Assembly: GCF_900141785.1 (NCBI RefSeq)
Contig: NZ_FQYP01000005.1
Coordinates: forward strand, 346,841 to 410,840
Length of the DNA stretch: 64,000 nucleotides
Source of the DNA: Aquimarina spongiae
Lineage (GTDB): Bacteria; Bacteroidota; Bacteroidia; Flavobacteriales; Flavobacteriaceae
Direction of reading: 5' to 3'
Both the position numbers and the translations under genes were made by a program. Shown piece by piece: positions 51,411 through 60,176 of this stretch. The first letter of the stretch is position 1. The number at the start of each line of letters is the position of its first letter. The notes beneath the pieces were generated by a model. The model did not search any database. It saw only the letters and a program-made list of their open reading frames with translations, and was not told where the DNA came from.

Positions 51411-51773
51411 TTAATTATTTAGAGCGTAAATTGTAGTTGAGTAATAGAAACTAAGGAATATATTAAGGAACCCAAAAATAAGAGCAGGAAATGATAAAAG
51501 CATGTTATCTCCTACAGATATTCTCACTCCAAACCCCATGAACATTAGAATACCCAAACCTAACGCCGATAAAGCTGTAAGCAATGGCGAAACATATAGG
51601 CCGATTACAAGACCAAACCCACCTATGAGCTGAAGCGTACCGGTAAGTGTTCTCCATTTTTGTAGCCCAAATCGAATAAATTCAGACTTCATTTTAGGCT
51701 TTACAAGACAATTAATTCCATAAAAAATAAAGGAAATCGCTGACAAATAGGTTAGAATAATAATAGTACTCAT
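51411..51773 (-). CDS. DoxX-like membrane protein 2
   Basis: This is a 120-residue four-helix membrane protein starting MSTIIILTYLSAISFIFYGI with a phrase QLIGGFGLVIGLYVSPLLTA typical of DoxX-like proteins. Its start codon overlaps the stop of the upstream gene by 4 nt (ATGA), showing translational coupling. Function unknown; DoxX-like proteins are linked to quinone chemistry or redox stress in some cases. Confidence 0.78.
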   Translation of the reverse strand: MSTIIILTYLSAISFIFYGINCLVKPKMKSEFIRFGLQKWRTLTGTLQLIGGFGLVIGLYVSPLLTALSALGLGILMFMGFGVRISVGDNMLLSFPALIFGFLNIFLSFYYSTTIYALNN

Positions 51774-52048
51774 TTTTTGCGATATTGTAACGATTGTTGA
51801 TTGTGACGTAATAATAGTGACTTGTCATAGAAGTAAGCTTTCAAAAGTCTTATAATTTCCTTTCGTTGTTCTAAAGATAAATGCTTGTATGCAAGCCTTA
51901 AAATAACCGTATCCCATTTTGTGCTAGCCATGTTATCCAAAGCTATTCTTAGATAACAATGATTATCGAAAGATAGCTCTGGATATTTTTCTGCAAGCTT
52001 TTCTGGAAGCATTTCATAAACATCATAATATTGTTCGGAATATTTCAT
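51770..52048 (-). CDS. Small soluble hypothetical protein (92 aa)
   Basis: This is a 92-residue helical protein: MKYSEQYYDVYEMLPEKLAE, YPELSFDNHCYLRIALDNMA, ending with a Lys-rich tail. Its pattern (DNHCYLRIALDN...W) recurs in flavobacterial proteins of unknown function; I do not know a family name. It is coupled to the DoxX-like gene (ATGA overlap) and follows a hibernation-factor gene by 33 bp. Confidence 0.6.
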   Translation of the reverse strand: MKYSEQYYDVYEMLPEKLAEKYPELSFDNHCYLRIALDNMASTKWDTVILRLAYKHLSLEQRKEIIRLLKAYFYDKSLLLRHNQQSLQYRKK

Positions 52049-52081
52049 TTATAGAATATCACAGAATGTTATTGAACCGTT

Positions 52082-52384
52082 TTAAAACGTTTTCATTTTT
52101 TCTTTTCTTTTTCTCAGTTGATCGTCTAAGTCTCTAATAGTTTCCGTGATTGCCTCTGCGAAACTAGCTTCACTAGATTCTGCATATAACCTAGGGCCAG
52201 GAGCGCTCAATCTGATTCCACAATGATGTCCTTTTTCATCTGATGTAGTGTTCTCTTTCTTAAAAAAAATATCCCCTCTGAGAATAAAGGAATATTTTGT
52301 TTTTAGGTTATTTAATTTCTCGATGGCTATACTCTCTAATCGAGGACTAGCACTTACGTTTGTATATTCAAAAATTGTTTTCAT
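52082..52384 (-). CDS. HPF/RaiA family ribosome-associated protein
   Basis: This is a 100-residue protein with the HPF fold: a strand MKTIFEYTNVSASPRLESIA, a helix, then HCGIRLSAPGPRLYAESSEA and the helix FAEAITETIRDLDDQLRKRK. HPF/RaiA proteins bind the ribosome's decoding region and put it to sleep. It is the short form, without the C-terminal dimerising extension of long HPF. It sits in an apparent operon with a formate/nitrite channel and small genes. Confidence 0.86.
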   Translation of the reverse strand: MKTIFEYTNVSASPRLESIAIEKLNNLKTKYSFILRGDIFFKKENTTSDEKGHHCGIRLSAPGPRLYAESSEASFAEAITETIRDLDDQLRKRKEKMKTF

Positions 52385-52417
52385 TTTTATTTTTATTTAA
52401 ATGTAATTTGTTTTATT

Positions 52418-53260
52418 TCAGTGTTTACCATCAAAAGCAAAAGCTTTGTACTTTAAAAGAGCTACAAAAACGACCCCTCCTAGAGCATTTCCCAAAATAG
52501 CAATGGTCTGAAAAAGTAAATAATCTCTTAGAGTAATTTCGTTAGAAGTTATAAGACCAGAAAAGACTTCGATATTACCAACAATGCTGTGGTGTAATCC
52601 CATAGCTCCAATTACCGCTGTGATAATATAGATGATAAGAATTCTGCTTATTGTACTATCGGATGAAGTAAGTAACCATGATAAAAGTCCCATAAGCCAA
52701 CCTGCCAAAATTGCACTAACCCATATAACTACTAGATTGTCATGAATAACATGAATTGAAATTTTTTCTATTGTTTCAGCGCTAAAAATGTGAAGTCTGG
52801 GACCTATCCAAACTGCAATTATACTGATTAGCATTCCTCCCAAAATATTGCCTACCAGGACTAAACTCCAGAGTCTAAAAAGATCTGATAAGTTAGATTT
52901 TTTGTTTAAGACTGGTAGAAATAAAAGAGAGGTTTGTTCGGTAAAAAGTATTGATTTACCTAATACTACTAGAATAAAACCAACAGGGTAAACCAAGGCA
53001 TTTATTTTCCAGATGGCTTCTTGGGTAATGCTACCCATTAAAAAATCTGACATTACACAAATAAGAAGAAAACTAAAACCAATTTCAAGCCCTGCGGTAA
53101 ACGAACTAAGAAAAATACTCGAATTGGTTTTGTCATAAATATCTAATGCTTCAGAAATTTGTTCTCTTAAAATTTCTGAGTGTGACATTGGTGCGTTTTC
53201 TTGAATACTAAGGTCACGATTATCGATATTTGACTTTTGTTCAGTTTCTGTTTTCGCCAT
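52418..53260 (-). CDS. Formate/nitrite transporter family protein
   Basis: This is a 280-residue protein with six hydrophobic segments in the pattern of the FNT family (FocA, NirC, HSC), after a soluble N-terminus of ~50 residues. Recognisable are WLMGLLSWLLTSSD, GLHHSIVGNIEVFSGLI and IAILGNALGGVVFVAL near the pore. It may conduct formate, nitrite or hydrosulfide across the inner membrane. It is followed by the hibernation factor after 33 bp. The FNT subgroup here is not determined. Confidence 0.87.
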   Translation of the reverse strand: MAKTETEQKSNIDNRDLSIQENAPMSHSEILREQISEALDIYDKTNSSIFLSSFTAGLEIGFSFLLICVMSDFLMGSITQEAIWKINALVYPVGFILVVLGKSILFTEQTSLLFLPVLNKKSNLSDLFRLWSLVLVGNILGGMLISIIAVWIGPRLHIFSAETIEKISIHVIHDNLVVIWVSAILAGWLMGLLSWLLTSSDSTISRILIIYIITAVIGAMGLHHSIVGNIEVFSGLITSNEITLRDYLLFQTIAILGNALGGVVFVALLKYKAFAFDGKH

Positions 53261-53328
53261 ATGGCTTTTGATTCCTCTGTTGTTTTTTCTTTTTTCAGTA
53301 CTTTCTTTTTTATAAAGTAGAGAAATGT

Positions 53329-53721
53329 TTAGTTTTTAACATTTTTTACTTCACCGACTACGACAGAATCAATAGATTGATATTGCGGTTTGATCTTCTT
53401 ATAAAGATCATACTGTATTCGTGTTAATATATTGCTCATAGCGGATGTTTCTTTATTCAAGTTGATTTTAAGCGCCTTTATCTTTTCTTTGATATTCAAG
53501 TTACTATCCCTTATTTTCTTTTCATTTATCATATACTCCTCAACTTTTATTTCAAATTGTAATAATTGATCTTCTGTCATTCCGAGTTGTTGATCGTATT
53601 CCTTAGCCAACTCTTTTGCTTCTTCTTTAATCTTTAGATTATCAGATTTTTGAGTAAAAGGGTTTTGGCCGGTAACAATGGTAAAGGAAAGTATTGCCAA
53701 TGTTGTTAGAATTTTTTTCAT
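53329..53721 (-). CDS. Small secreted helical protein (130 aa)
   Basis: This is a 130-residue protein with signal MKKILTTLAILSFTIVTGQ and a mature all-helical part: KIKEEAKELAKEYDQQLGMT followed by EDQLLQFEIKVEEYM and NKETSAMSNILTRIQYDLYK. The layout is reminiscent of Spy/CpxP-like periplasmic helper proteins (LTxxQ motif proteins), but the exact motif is absent, so I do not assign it. It precedes the formate/nitrite channel gene by 68 bp. Confidence 0.6.
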   Translation of the reverse strand: MKKILTTLAILSFTIVTGQNPFTQKSDNLKIKEEAKELAKEYDQQLGMTEDQLLQFEIKVEEYMINEKKIRDSNLNIKEKIKALKINLNKETSAMSNILTRIQYDLYKKIKPQYQSIDSVVVGEVKNVKN

Positions 53722-53791
53722 AACTCTTTTCTTACATTATTTGTTGTTAAATTTCAGGCAAACCGGAAAAGTAAAATTTGCATAATTAATG

Positions 53792-54469
53792 TTATTCGCC
53801 ATTTATCTTTTTCATAATTTGTTCTTTATCAGTTTTTTTAACTTCCTCTGTAGAGTTTTTATCGTTGTTATTCATATAATTACCATTAAAGGTAAATTCT
53901 CTTTGCATTAACCGACTTCTATTTTCTGGATTTTCTTGTTCTCTTAAATCTTCTGGAAGCTTGTTTAAATCCCCACCATAATAGCCTAGAGCTACTGCTG
54001 TAGCGACATGATAATCTTCAGGGAATCCAAATTCTGTAAGCGCTGTTTTGTAATTAACTCCTGCCATTTGGTGTAGTGCAATCCCAAGGTGTTGAGCTTG
54101 AGCGGTAACATTACCCATGAATAGACCTAAGTCATGAAGCGCATGAAAGTTATCTTCTCCTTCTTCAGTTGTTTTTTTATAAGCATTTAACCAAAGGACT
54201 GGAGCGTTGGCTGCCCATGATTTATTAAAGTCACTTAGACAATCAAATATTCTGTCATAAGTCTTACTTCCTCTTATTCCCCATATTATTCTCCAGGGTT
54301 GTCTGTTGTAGGAGCTTGGAGCCCATCTTCCTGCCTCAAATAATGTTCTAAGTTCAACTTCGGTAAGAGGAGTGTCTGCAAAGACTCTAGGCGAATAGCG
54401 TTTCTTGAGAATAGGTAAAATATTAAATTTGGTAACTTTTTCTTTAGCAATTTTATTTCCCATAATCAT
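53792..54469 (-). CDS. Nitroreductase family protein
   Basis: This 225-residue enzyme has the FMN-binding nitroreductase layout: LKKRYSPRVFADTPLTEVEL, EAGRWAPSSYNRQPWRIIWG (the classical start), LGLFMGNVTAQAQHLGIAL and AVALGYYGG. These proteins reduce quinones, nitro compounds or flavin with NAD(P)H. The acidic C-terminal tail (about 200-225) is an extension. It probably acts in redox stress, in keeping with the DJ-1/PfpI gene upstream at 54767. Confidence 0.9.
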   Translation of the reverse strand: MIMGNKIAKEKVTKFNILPILKKRYSPRVFADTPLTEVELRTLFEAGRWAPSSYNRQPWRIIWGIRGSKTYDRIFDCLSDFNKSWAANAPVLWLNAYKKTTEEGEDNFHALHDLGLFMGNVTAQAQHLGIALHQMAGVNYKTALTEFGFPEDYHVATAVALGYYGGDLNKLPEDLREQENPENRSRLMQREFTFNGNYMNNNDKNSTEEVKKTDKEQIMKKINGE

Positions 54470-54766
54470 TAATTTTGTTTCAGATAATATTCTATTAATT
54501 AGTTAAGTAACTTGTTGCCAGAAGCCCTTATTAACCTTCTATGTTTCAAGAAAATATATTTACTATCCATCGGTAAATCCGAACATGAATTATCAAAGTA
54601 GAAATTACCGATTTGGAATTGGATTTTTCTTTTCCAACACGACTTACAAAAAATTAGTTACTATTTTTCGCAAGATGTTGATGTGACTTCTGGCAGTTAA
54701 AGAATTTCAAAAGTGTAGTGTTAGATATATTGTGTGAAATTCATGACAAGTTTTGCACTGAATTGA

Positions 54767-55330
54767 TTATGCATTCACTACTTGGTCTTCATGCTTCCCT
54801 TCACATAATTCTTCTATCACTTTTTCTATGAAAGCTGGTAAATCGTTTGGATTTCTGCTTGTAGTCAAGCCGCTATCAACAACTACTTCTTGATCAACCC
54901 ATTTTGCACCTGCGTTAATCACGTCATCTTTGATCGTATGGTATGATGTTACCTCGCGATTTTCAATTACACCTGCACTAATAAGTAACCAAGGAGCATG
55001 GCATATCGCTGCTACTGGCTTACCACTTTTGAAAAATGCTTGTATGAATGATAAAGCTTTATCATTTGCTCGAAGTGTATCTGGATTTATAACTCCACCA
55101 GGCAAGATTACCGTATGATAATCGGACTCATTGGCGTCTTGTAGTGTTTTATCGACATTTATAGTTTTACCCCAATTCCCATCTTCCCAGCTTTTAATTT
55201 CTCCAAGAGATTCGGATATAATGTGCACTTCAGCACCTTCTTTCTTTACCGCATCGAGTGGAGAAAATAACTCAGAAGCTTCAAATCCATTCGTGGCTAG
55301 GATTGCAATGTTTTTTCCTTTTAATTTCAT
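54767..55330 (-). CDS. DJ-1/PfpI family (YhbO-like) protein
   Basis: This 187-residue protein has the type 1 glutamine-amidotransferase-like fold with the reactive Cys in AAICHAPWLLISAG and the nucleophile-elbow acid in a later part; the start is KLKGKNIAILATNGFEASEL. The family includes YhbO/PfpI chaperone/deglycase-type stress proteins. It is 297 bp upstream of the nitroreductase on the same strand. Enzyme activity of such proteins is debated, so a stress role is all I infer. Confidence 0.9.
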   Translation of the reverse strand: MKLKGKNIAILATNGFEASELFSPLDAVKKEGAEVHIISESLGEIKSWEDGNWGKTINVDKTLQDANESDYHTVILPGGVINPDTLRANDKALSFIQAFFKSGKPVAAICHAPWLLISAGVIENREVTSYHTIKDDVINAGAKWVDQEVVVDSGLTTSRNPNDLPAFIEKVIEELCEGKHEDQVVNA

Positions 55331-55519
55331 AACCTTTATAATTTTTTAAGTAAATATTCTTACATAAAATTACATTGAATAAAGGTTATATTGGTGCTGA
55401 AAAAAGATATTGATTAACTCATATCATATTCTAATTTGGTATTCACTTATTAACGGTATTAGTATCACATAAATTTAAATATTTATGATGCCGGTTCTTA
55501 GAAAAAAAGCTTTAAAAGA

Positions 55520-55711
55520 TTAAGCTTCTAATATGCAATCTGAACAACTTTTTACTTTACCATAATAGGTTTTTCTATATTTATGAATAGTCTGAACAGG
55601 AAGTCCTAAGCAATATTTTTGGATATACGTTACTTGTGTAATAAGTCTTCCCATTTTTTGACTATATCTGTTTTCGGTTTTGGTTTTTCGCTTAATTTGA
55701 ATAAAAGACAT
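55520..55711 (-). CDS. Basic Cys-containing hypothetical protein (63 aa)
   Basis: This is a 63-residue basic protein beginning MSFIQIKRKTKTENRYSQKM and ending CSDCILEA with a CxxC near the end, possibly a metal site. No signal or membrane segment is seen. It is the last of three closely spaced minus-strand small genes (55520, 55739, 55913) that look like one transcript. Gene reality is supported by this spacing, not by family. Confidence 0.48.
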   Translation of the reverse strand: MSFIQIKRKTKTENRYSQKMGRLITQVTYIQKYCLGLPVQTIHKYRKTYYGKVKSCSDCILEA

Positions 55712-55738
55712 AAATTTTTTATAATATTATTATTGATT

Positions 55739-55894
55739 TTAAAGTGCAGAGTTCGTGGATACTACCTCCCAATAGGACATTTTGGAAAATTGCTTGCATG
55801 TTCTTTGGTTTCTTTTATTTTTCCAATAATTTATTTCGGTTCTCAAATCTTGGGCTGTTTTATCTTTGTTACTTATTCCGTTTTTGTTAGACAT
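55739..55894 (-). CDS. Small polar hypothetical protein (51 aa)
   Basis: This 51-codon frame begins MSNKNGISNKDKTAQDLRTE and has INYWKNKRNQRTCKQFSKMS. It is highly charged with no hydrophobic segment. It lies 18 bp downstream of the 118-residue gene and 27 bp upstream of the 63-residue gene, in the same strand. It was found by reading the minus strand directly. Function unknown. Confidence 0.42.
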   Translation of the reverse strand: MSNKNGISNKDKTAQDLRTEINYWKNKRNQRTCKQFSKMSYWEVVSTNSAL

Positions 55895-55912
55895 TTTTAT
55901 TGATTGTTTGAT

Positions 55913-56269
55913 TTAGATTGAATGTATTTCTGCATTAATATTATGACGCTCTACGAGCCTTTTGGTAAAAGCTTTGTGACCACTTGGTGCTAAAAGATGT
56001 AGTTTCCCCCGTTTCATAGCTGCCATATAGCTCAAAACTTTCCATTTAATAACTAATTTTTTTGCATTTTTCTTTTTCAAAGCGATGTCTGAAAAATGCT
56101 TTGCTCCTCCATATGTGGTGAATGATAAATCAGCTTTAATTTTTTCATTAGTAGATTTGCTCAAAAATGTTTTAGGTTCATCAAAGCCCGGAGCAATCGA
56201 TTTGATCGCCGTAGTAGGTCTTTTATTCACCCAGTTGAGTGCTCTTTCTATGTACTTTTTTTTATTCAT
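55913..56269 (-). CDS. Basic hypothetical protein (118 aa)
   Basis: This is a 118-residue basic protein: MNKKKYIERALNWVNKRPTT, SFTTYGGAKHFSDIALKKKN and AMKRGKLHLLAPSGHKAFTK. Basic, Gly-containing loops could fit a nucleic-acid-binding protein, but I recognise no domain. It is first of three small minus-strand genes. Function unknown. Confidence 0.58.
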   Translation of the reverse strand: MNKKKYIERALNWVNKRPTTAIKSIAPGFDEPKTFLSKSTNEKIKADLSFTTYGGAKHFSDIALKKKNAKKLVIKWKVLSYMAAMKRGKLHLLAPSGHKAFTKRLVERHNINAEIHSI

Positions 56270-56344
56270 AATATTGATTATTGTTTTTTTGTGTAAGAAT
56301 CTTATGATTTAACTCATGCTATTGGATGGACATAATTTGCCATT

Positions 56345-56455
56345 TTAAATAATCATAATAGCCAATAGCGCTAATCCATAAACTAATACGGCACCAGACA
56401 CTAGAAAAACTAATGATTTTATTATTTTTTTCTTGAATTTTACTTTTGGTTTCAT
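56345..56455 (-). CDS. Small single-pass membrane protein (36 aa)
   Basis: This 36-codon frame starts MKPKVKFKKKIIKSLVFLVS and continues AVLVYGLALLAIMII. A basic N-terminus before one hydrophobic helix predicts an inner-membrane miniprotein. It lies upstream of the 118-residue gene on the same strand (75 bp gap). Found by reading the minus strand. Confidence 0.42.
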   Translation of the reverse strand: MKPKVKFKKKIIKSLVFLVSGAVLVYGLALLAIMII

Positions 56456-56601
56456 TTCTTAGATTTTTTAATGTCTTTTCCTTTAAAATCAGTTTTTAAT
56501 AAAATAATTCTTTCAAAAGGTATATGAACATGATGGTGATGAGTTGATCATCTAAGCATTAACTTCTATTTAGAATTTAGAATCTTTTCATTCATTTATC
56601 C

Positions 56602-56691
56602 TTATACTATGGTTACTGCTAGGGCTATAATGAAGGCAAAAACCGACATAATAGTTAATAGAATTAAGGACTTTTTAGTATCATTTTTCAA
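56602..56691 (-). CDS. Possible second single-pass membrane peptide (29 aa)
   Basis: In the 760-bp gap before the Dps 2 gene, a minus-strand frame using TTG at 56691 encodes KNDTKKSLILLTIMSVFAFI then IALAVTIV: a basic end and a membrane helix similar in shape to the 36-residue protein at 56345. The start codon is uncertain and there is no ATG, so support is weak. Confidence 0.22.
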   Translation of the reverse strand: MKNDTKKSLILLTIMSVFAFIIALAVTIV

Positions 56692-57029
56692 AACGATTGG
56701 TTTTAATTTGACTTCATTATTTCTTTAGATATATAAAGATGGAGCACCTTTTGGGAGCCTGAATCCTTGGATCATATAAAAAACTATATGCTTAATCTCA
56801 AAAGAAAAGTATGGTCATCAACAACTAAAACTGGATGCGAGTCGGCATCAGAAAAGATTGAATGTTTTTTGAGAATGTTGATGTAATACTCATACCTTTT
56901 TATAATATCTTATATCCAAAAAATGTCAAGCCTTTTAACTGGATTTAACTATTTCTGGAGTCCAGACTACATAATACCTGTTAAATATGTTAATGAATTC
57001 TTAATGAGCTGATGGGGAGCTCGAGACTA
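56692..57029. other. Intergenic region without recognised features
   Basis: This 338-bp stretch between the small membrane-peptide frame and the Dps 2 stop holds no coding frame, hairpin or repeat that I can support. Confidence 0.5.
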
Positions 57030-57521
57030 TTATGATTTGGAAAAGGCCGTAAACATCCAATGTCTTTTTTCTAATCTTCGCATAAACTGTGTCGTGATTT
57101 CTTCACTTACCGTGTCTCCTGATTCTAGGGCAGCATTTAAAACATCTAAAAGAGAGTCGTGGAGTATCCCAAAATCATGTAATATTTCTCGCACCATTTC
57201 CATAGGAGTGACTTCTTTTTCTTGTTCTGTAATATCTGCCATTTTAAGATGTTGTTGCAAGGTGTTTTTAGGCTTTAACCCAAATACTCTTATCCGCTCT
57301 GCTATGATATCTGTTTGTTCTTTTACTTTGTTATACTCAATTTCAAATTGTTCATGTAGTTCAAAAAAATCAGCGCCTTCAACATTCCAGTGGAACGTTC
57401 TTAGCTTATGATAATGAACGATATAATTGGCCAGTAGCTTATTTAAGGCTACGACAATTTCTGCGGTTTCTAAATAGGTAAATCCTAGTTTTTTATAGGC
57501 TTTTTGTGTTTTCATAGTCAT
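57030..57521 (-). CDS. dps: Dps-family mini-ferritin 2
   Basis: This is a 163-residue Dps protein. Ferroxidase ligands H44, H56, D71 and E75 keep the canonical 12/15/4 spacing, in TFHWNVEGADFFELHEQFEI and EQTDIIAERI. Its N-terminus has a short basic tail (MTMKTQKAYKKLGF) that could contact DNA, unlike Dps 1 at 34298, so the two copies may be specialised. It is transcribed alone. Confidence 0.94.
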   Translation of the reverse strand: MTMKTQKAYKKLGFTYLETAEIVVALNKLLANYIVHYHKLRTFHWNVEGADFFELHEQFEIEYNKVKEQTDIIAERIRVFGLKPKNTLQQHLKMADITEQEKEVTPMEMVREILHDFGILHDSLLDVLNAALESGDTVSEEITTQFMRRLEKRHWMFTAFSKS

Positions 57522-57801
57522 ATCTACTTCGTTTATATTGTTTATTTTAAATTAATTCTTTACGTTTTTTAAGCTTATTTCTAATTAACCATAAAATCAA
57601 AGAATAGGTTAACTCATACCGTAGTTTTTGTGACTTTTTTGGTAATTATGAATAATAAGATATTGTCAAACAACAAGTTTGAGCAAATATGTTTTTAAGA
57701 AAACATGGAGGTAAACAATTGTTTTATTTACAAAATGTTAAAACTTAGGATATAACCCGAAAAATAAATGTAATTTCAGATTGTATAAAAAAGAATATAG
57801 G

Positions 57802-58332
57802 ATGAATTATAAGCACCAATTTTTTATTTTATTGATACTCTTAAGTTTATATTCTTGTATCAAAAAAAATCCTAACAAAGAGATAGAACAAGGTATTTTA
57901 CGAGAAAACACAATACCCAAAACCGATGACGGTTTCAGTTATCTTGTTAAAAAAGAGGTATACGTTCCTATCTATTCAGACATATATAATAAGACCAAGG
58001 ATTTTAGATTTCAACTTACGGCAACTTTGAGCATAAGAAATACTAGTCGAAAAGATTCTCTTTTTATAAAAAATGTAGACTACTATAATACCGAAGGAAG
58101 CTTAGTACGAGGATATATAGAACAACCTATATTTTTAAAACCTTTGGAATCTATTGAATATGTAATTGAAGAGGAAGATACTTCTGGTGGGAGTGGAGCA
58201 AATTTTTTAATCACTTGGGGAGCAAATACAACATTGGCTCCGATTTTTCAAGGAGTGATGGTTGGAGTATCTGGTCAGCAAGGCTTTGCGTTTACTACTG
58301 AGGGCGTTGTAATTTCTGAAACTAAAAAATGA
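57802..58332 (+). CDS. DUF3124 lipoprotein
   Basis: With the ATG at 57802 this is a 176-residue lipoprotein with signal MNYKHQFFILLILLSLYSC (lipobox Cys19); a TTG at 57781 is less likely. The mature domain has ATLSIRNTSRKDSLFIKNVD, YIEQPIFLKPLESIEYVIEE, and GGSGANFLITWG, which is the DUF3124 pattern, a beta-sandwich. Its stop overlaps the TrkH start (ATGA), so it is coupled to the potassium transporter. Periplasmic, function unknown. Confidence 0.85.
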   Translation: MNYKHQFFILLILLSLYSCIKKNPNKEIEQGILRENTIPKTDDGFSYLVKKEVYVPIYSDIYNKTKDFRFQLTATLSIRNTSRKDSLFIKNVDYYNTEGSLVRGYIEQPIFLKPLESIEYVIEEEDTSGGSGANFLITWGANTTLAPIFQGVMVGVSGQQGFAFTTEGVVISETKK

Positions 58333-59651
58333 AACTACTTAGTACTGTTTTCTCAAAATACGATCGATTTAAATTAAAAAACTCTCCCCAAGCTAATTTG
58401 GTTTATGGGTTTTTGACATATATATTAATTGGATGGGGAATATTGTCTTTACCTTTTCTACAAAAAACCTATGTGAGTACGGTTGATAATCTCTTCATAG
58501 CTACCTCGGCAATCTCTACCACTGGACTGGTAACCGTAAGTATTTATGATAGTTATAATCTATTAGGTCAGTTTGTTGTTATGTTATTGTTTCAGATTGG
58601 AGGTATAGGGTATATGACCTTTACTACATTTTATTTGTTATCAACTACTAAACGAATTACTCACTGGCATAGAAAAATTATCCAGACAGAGTTTGATGTA
58701 CCCAAAGAGCTTAAAATCAAAGATTTTCTTCGCTCTGTAATTATCTACACACTATTTATGGAAATCATTGGAGCTGTTTGTTTTTTTATAGCATTCAGGA
58801 AAGAGGGAATTGATGTAGGGCAAGCACTTTGGAATAGTATTTTTCATAGTGTTTCTGCGTTTTGTACAGCTGGGTTTGGATTGAGTAACAATAGTTTTAT
58901 GGATTTTACTGGAAATACGTTTATTAATATTATTATATCTGTATTGGCTATTTGTGGTTCACTTGGATTTATAGTCGTAACAGATATTTGGTATAAAATT
59001 TCCAGACGGACCACAAAGATTTCTTTTACCACTAAAATGGTATCGGTTGGATTTTTAATTCTTTTGTTATTTGGGACGATAATTACATATTTTTCTGAGC
59101 CTTTGATACAAGAATTACAAGGTAAAGAAAAAATATTGGCGTCTTTTTTTCAAGCCATGACTTCAATGACAACCGTAGGCTTTAATACAATCAATACAGC
59201 TCAATTATCATTACCAATATTGTTGATGGTTATTTTTTTGATGTATATAGGAGCATCACCTGCTGGAACAGCAGGAGGCATGAAAATCACTACTCTTACT
59301 GCGATGCTTGCTATTATAAAAAGTAGATTGTATGGAGAAAAAGAGATTACATTTTTAAAACGGAAAATTCCGTTTGAAAGATTATATGTAGCTACTTCTA
59401 CATTTATTTTCTATACAATGATCATATTTTTTTCATGTTTTTTGCTTTCGTTCACCGAAAGAGGACATTTTAAAAATATCCTATTCGAAGTCGCATCGGC
59501 TTTAGGAACAGTAGGATTAAGTGTAGGTCTTACAAGCGAACTTACAACTTTTGGTAAAATTGTTTTTATAGTAATTATGTTTATTGGTAGATTAGGAGTT
59601 ATTACTTTCGGTTATGCTTTATTAGCTCGAAAAACCGAAAGGCAAAGTTAA
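58329..59651 (+). CDS. trkH: TrkH/KtrB-type potassium uptake membrane subunit
   Basis: This is a 440-residue channel-like K+ transporter subunit. It has the four pore-loop repeats of the SKT family, each centred on a Gly: SAISTTGLVTVSI, SAFCTAGFGLSNN, TSMTTVGFNTINT and SALGTVGLSVGLT, with ten or more membrane helices. It normally needs a cytosolic TrkA/KtrA nucleotide-binding partner, but no such gene is adjacent in the window. It overlaps the DUF3124 lipoprotein gene by 4 nt, an unusual pairing. Confidence 0.93.
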   Translation: MKLLSTVFSKYDRFKLKNSPQANLVYGFLTYILIGWGILSLPFLQKTYVSTVDNLFIATSAISTTGLVTVSIYDSYNLLGQFVVMLLFQIGGIGYMTFTTFYLLSTTKRITHWHRKIIQTEFDVPKELKIKDFLRSVIIYTLFMEIIGAVCFFIAFRKEGIDVGQALWNSIFHSVSAFCTAGFGLSNNSFMDFTGNTFINIIISVLAICGSLGFIVVTDIWYKISRRTTKISFTTKMVSVGFLILLLFGTIITYFSEPLIQELQGKEKILASFFQAMTSMTTVGFNTINTAQLSLPILLMVIFLMYIGASPAGTAGGMKITTLTAMLAIIKSRLYGEKEITFLKRKIPFERLYVATSTFIFYTMIIFFSCFLLSFTERGHFKNILFEVASALGTVGLSVGLTSELTTFGKIVFIVIMFIGRLGVITFGYALLARKTERQS

Positions 59652-60176
59652 CATATACTTTGATGTTTGATTACTGCGTTTACTTGTGTATTATTTCGAC
59701 GAATCATTTGTTCAGAAGTAATTAATTATGGTTGAAGTATTCGGTCAGCAAATCTCTTCCCTTACTACTGGGGATTATAATTTTATACAGAAATAGATGA
59801 TGTTTTAAAAAAAATCCTCAAAGGCACAGCTAGAAGTTCCGGATACCATAAGCTGACTTTCCATAATTAACCCTTTAGTTTATTGATTATAGTCATTCTC
59901 TGAGGATGTGTGCCCAATATAGCAATAAGCAATAGGTGTTTTGGTCGCTATCGATTCTTTTTTTAATCATTTTAAAATAATAATATATATGATTAAGTTA
60001 GAAGTTTTAACTAGTTGTTCTGTTACATTAAATTAGATGTGATTTAAAAGAGGATTTTAAGGATTTTACAATTTGAAATATTAGCTGATCATTAATAAAT
60101 CCGACTTATTTTTCATTTTAATCAATAATTTACTTTAGAAAAATTATCTATCTTTAGTAGAGTTTACATTCACTTT
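59652..60176. other. Long AT-rich intergenic region
   Basis: This 525-bp gap lies between the TrkH stop and the response-regulator stop. I see only short unsupported frames (for example a 22-codon frame near 59730) and no clear hairpin; it may contain 3' ends or decayed sequence. Confidence 0.5.

Noticed and set aside
55619..55903. 94-codon plus-strand frame over the small minus-strand genes.
   Set aside because: It overlaps two minus-strand frames antisense. Its hydrophobic composition may just be the complement of Lys-rich coding sequence.
59652..60176. A hidden gene in the 525-bp gap after TrkH.
   Set aside because: Only frames shorter than about 25 codons were found, with no signal, motif or coupling to neighbours.
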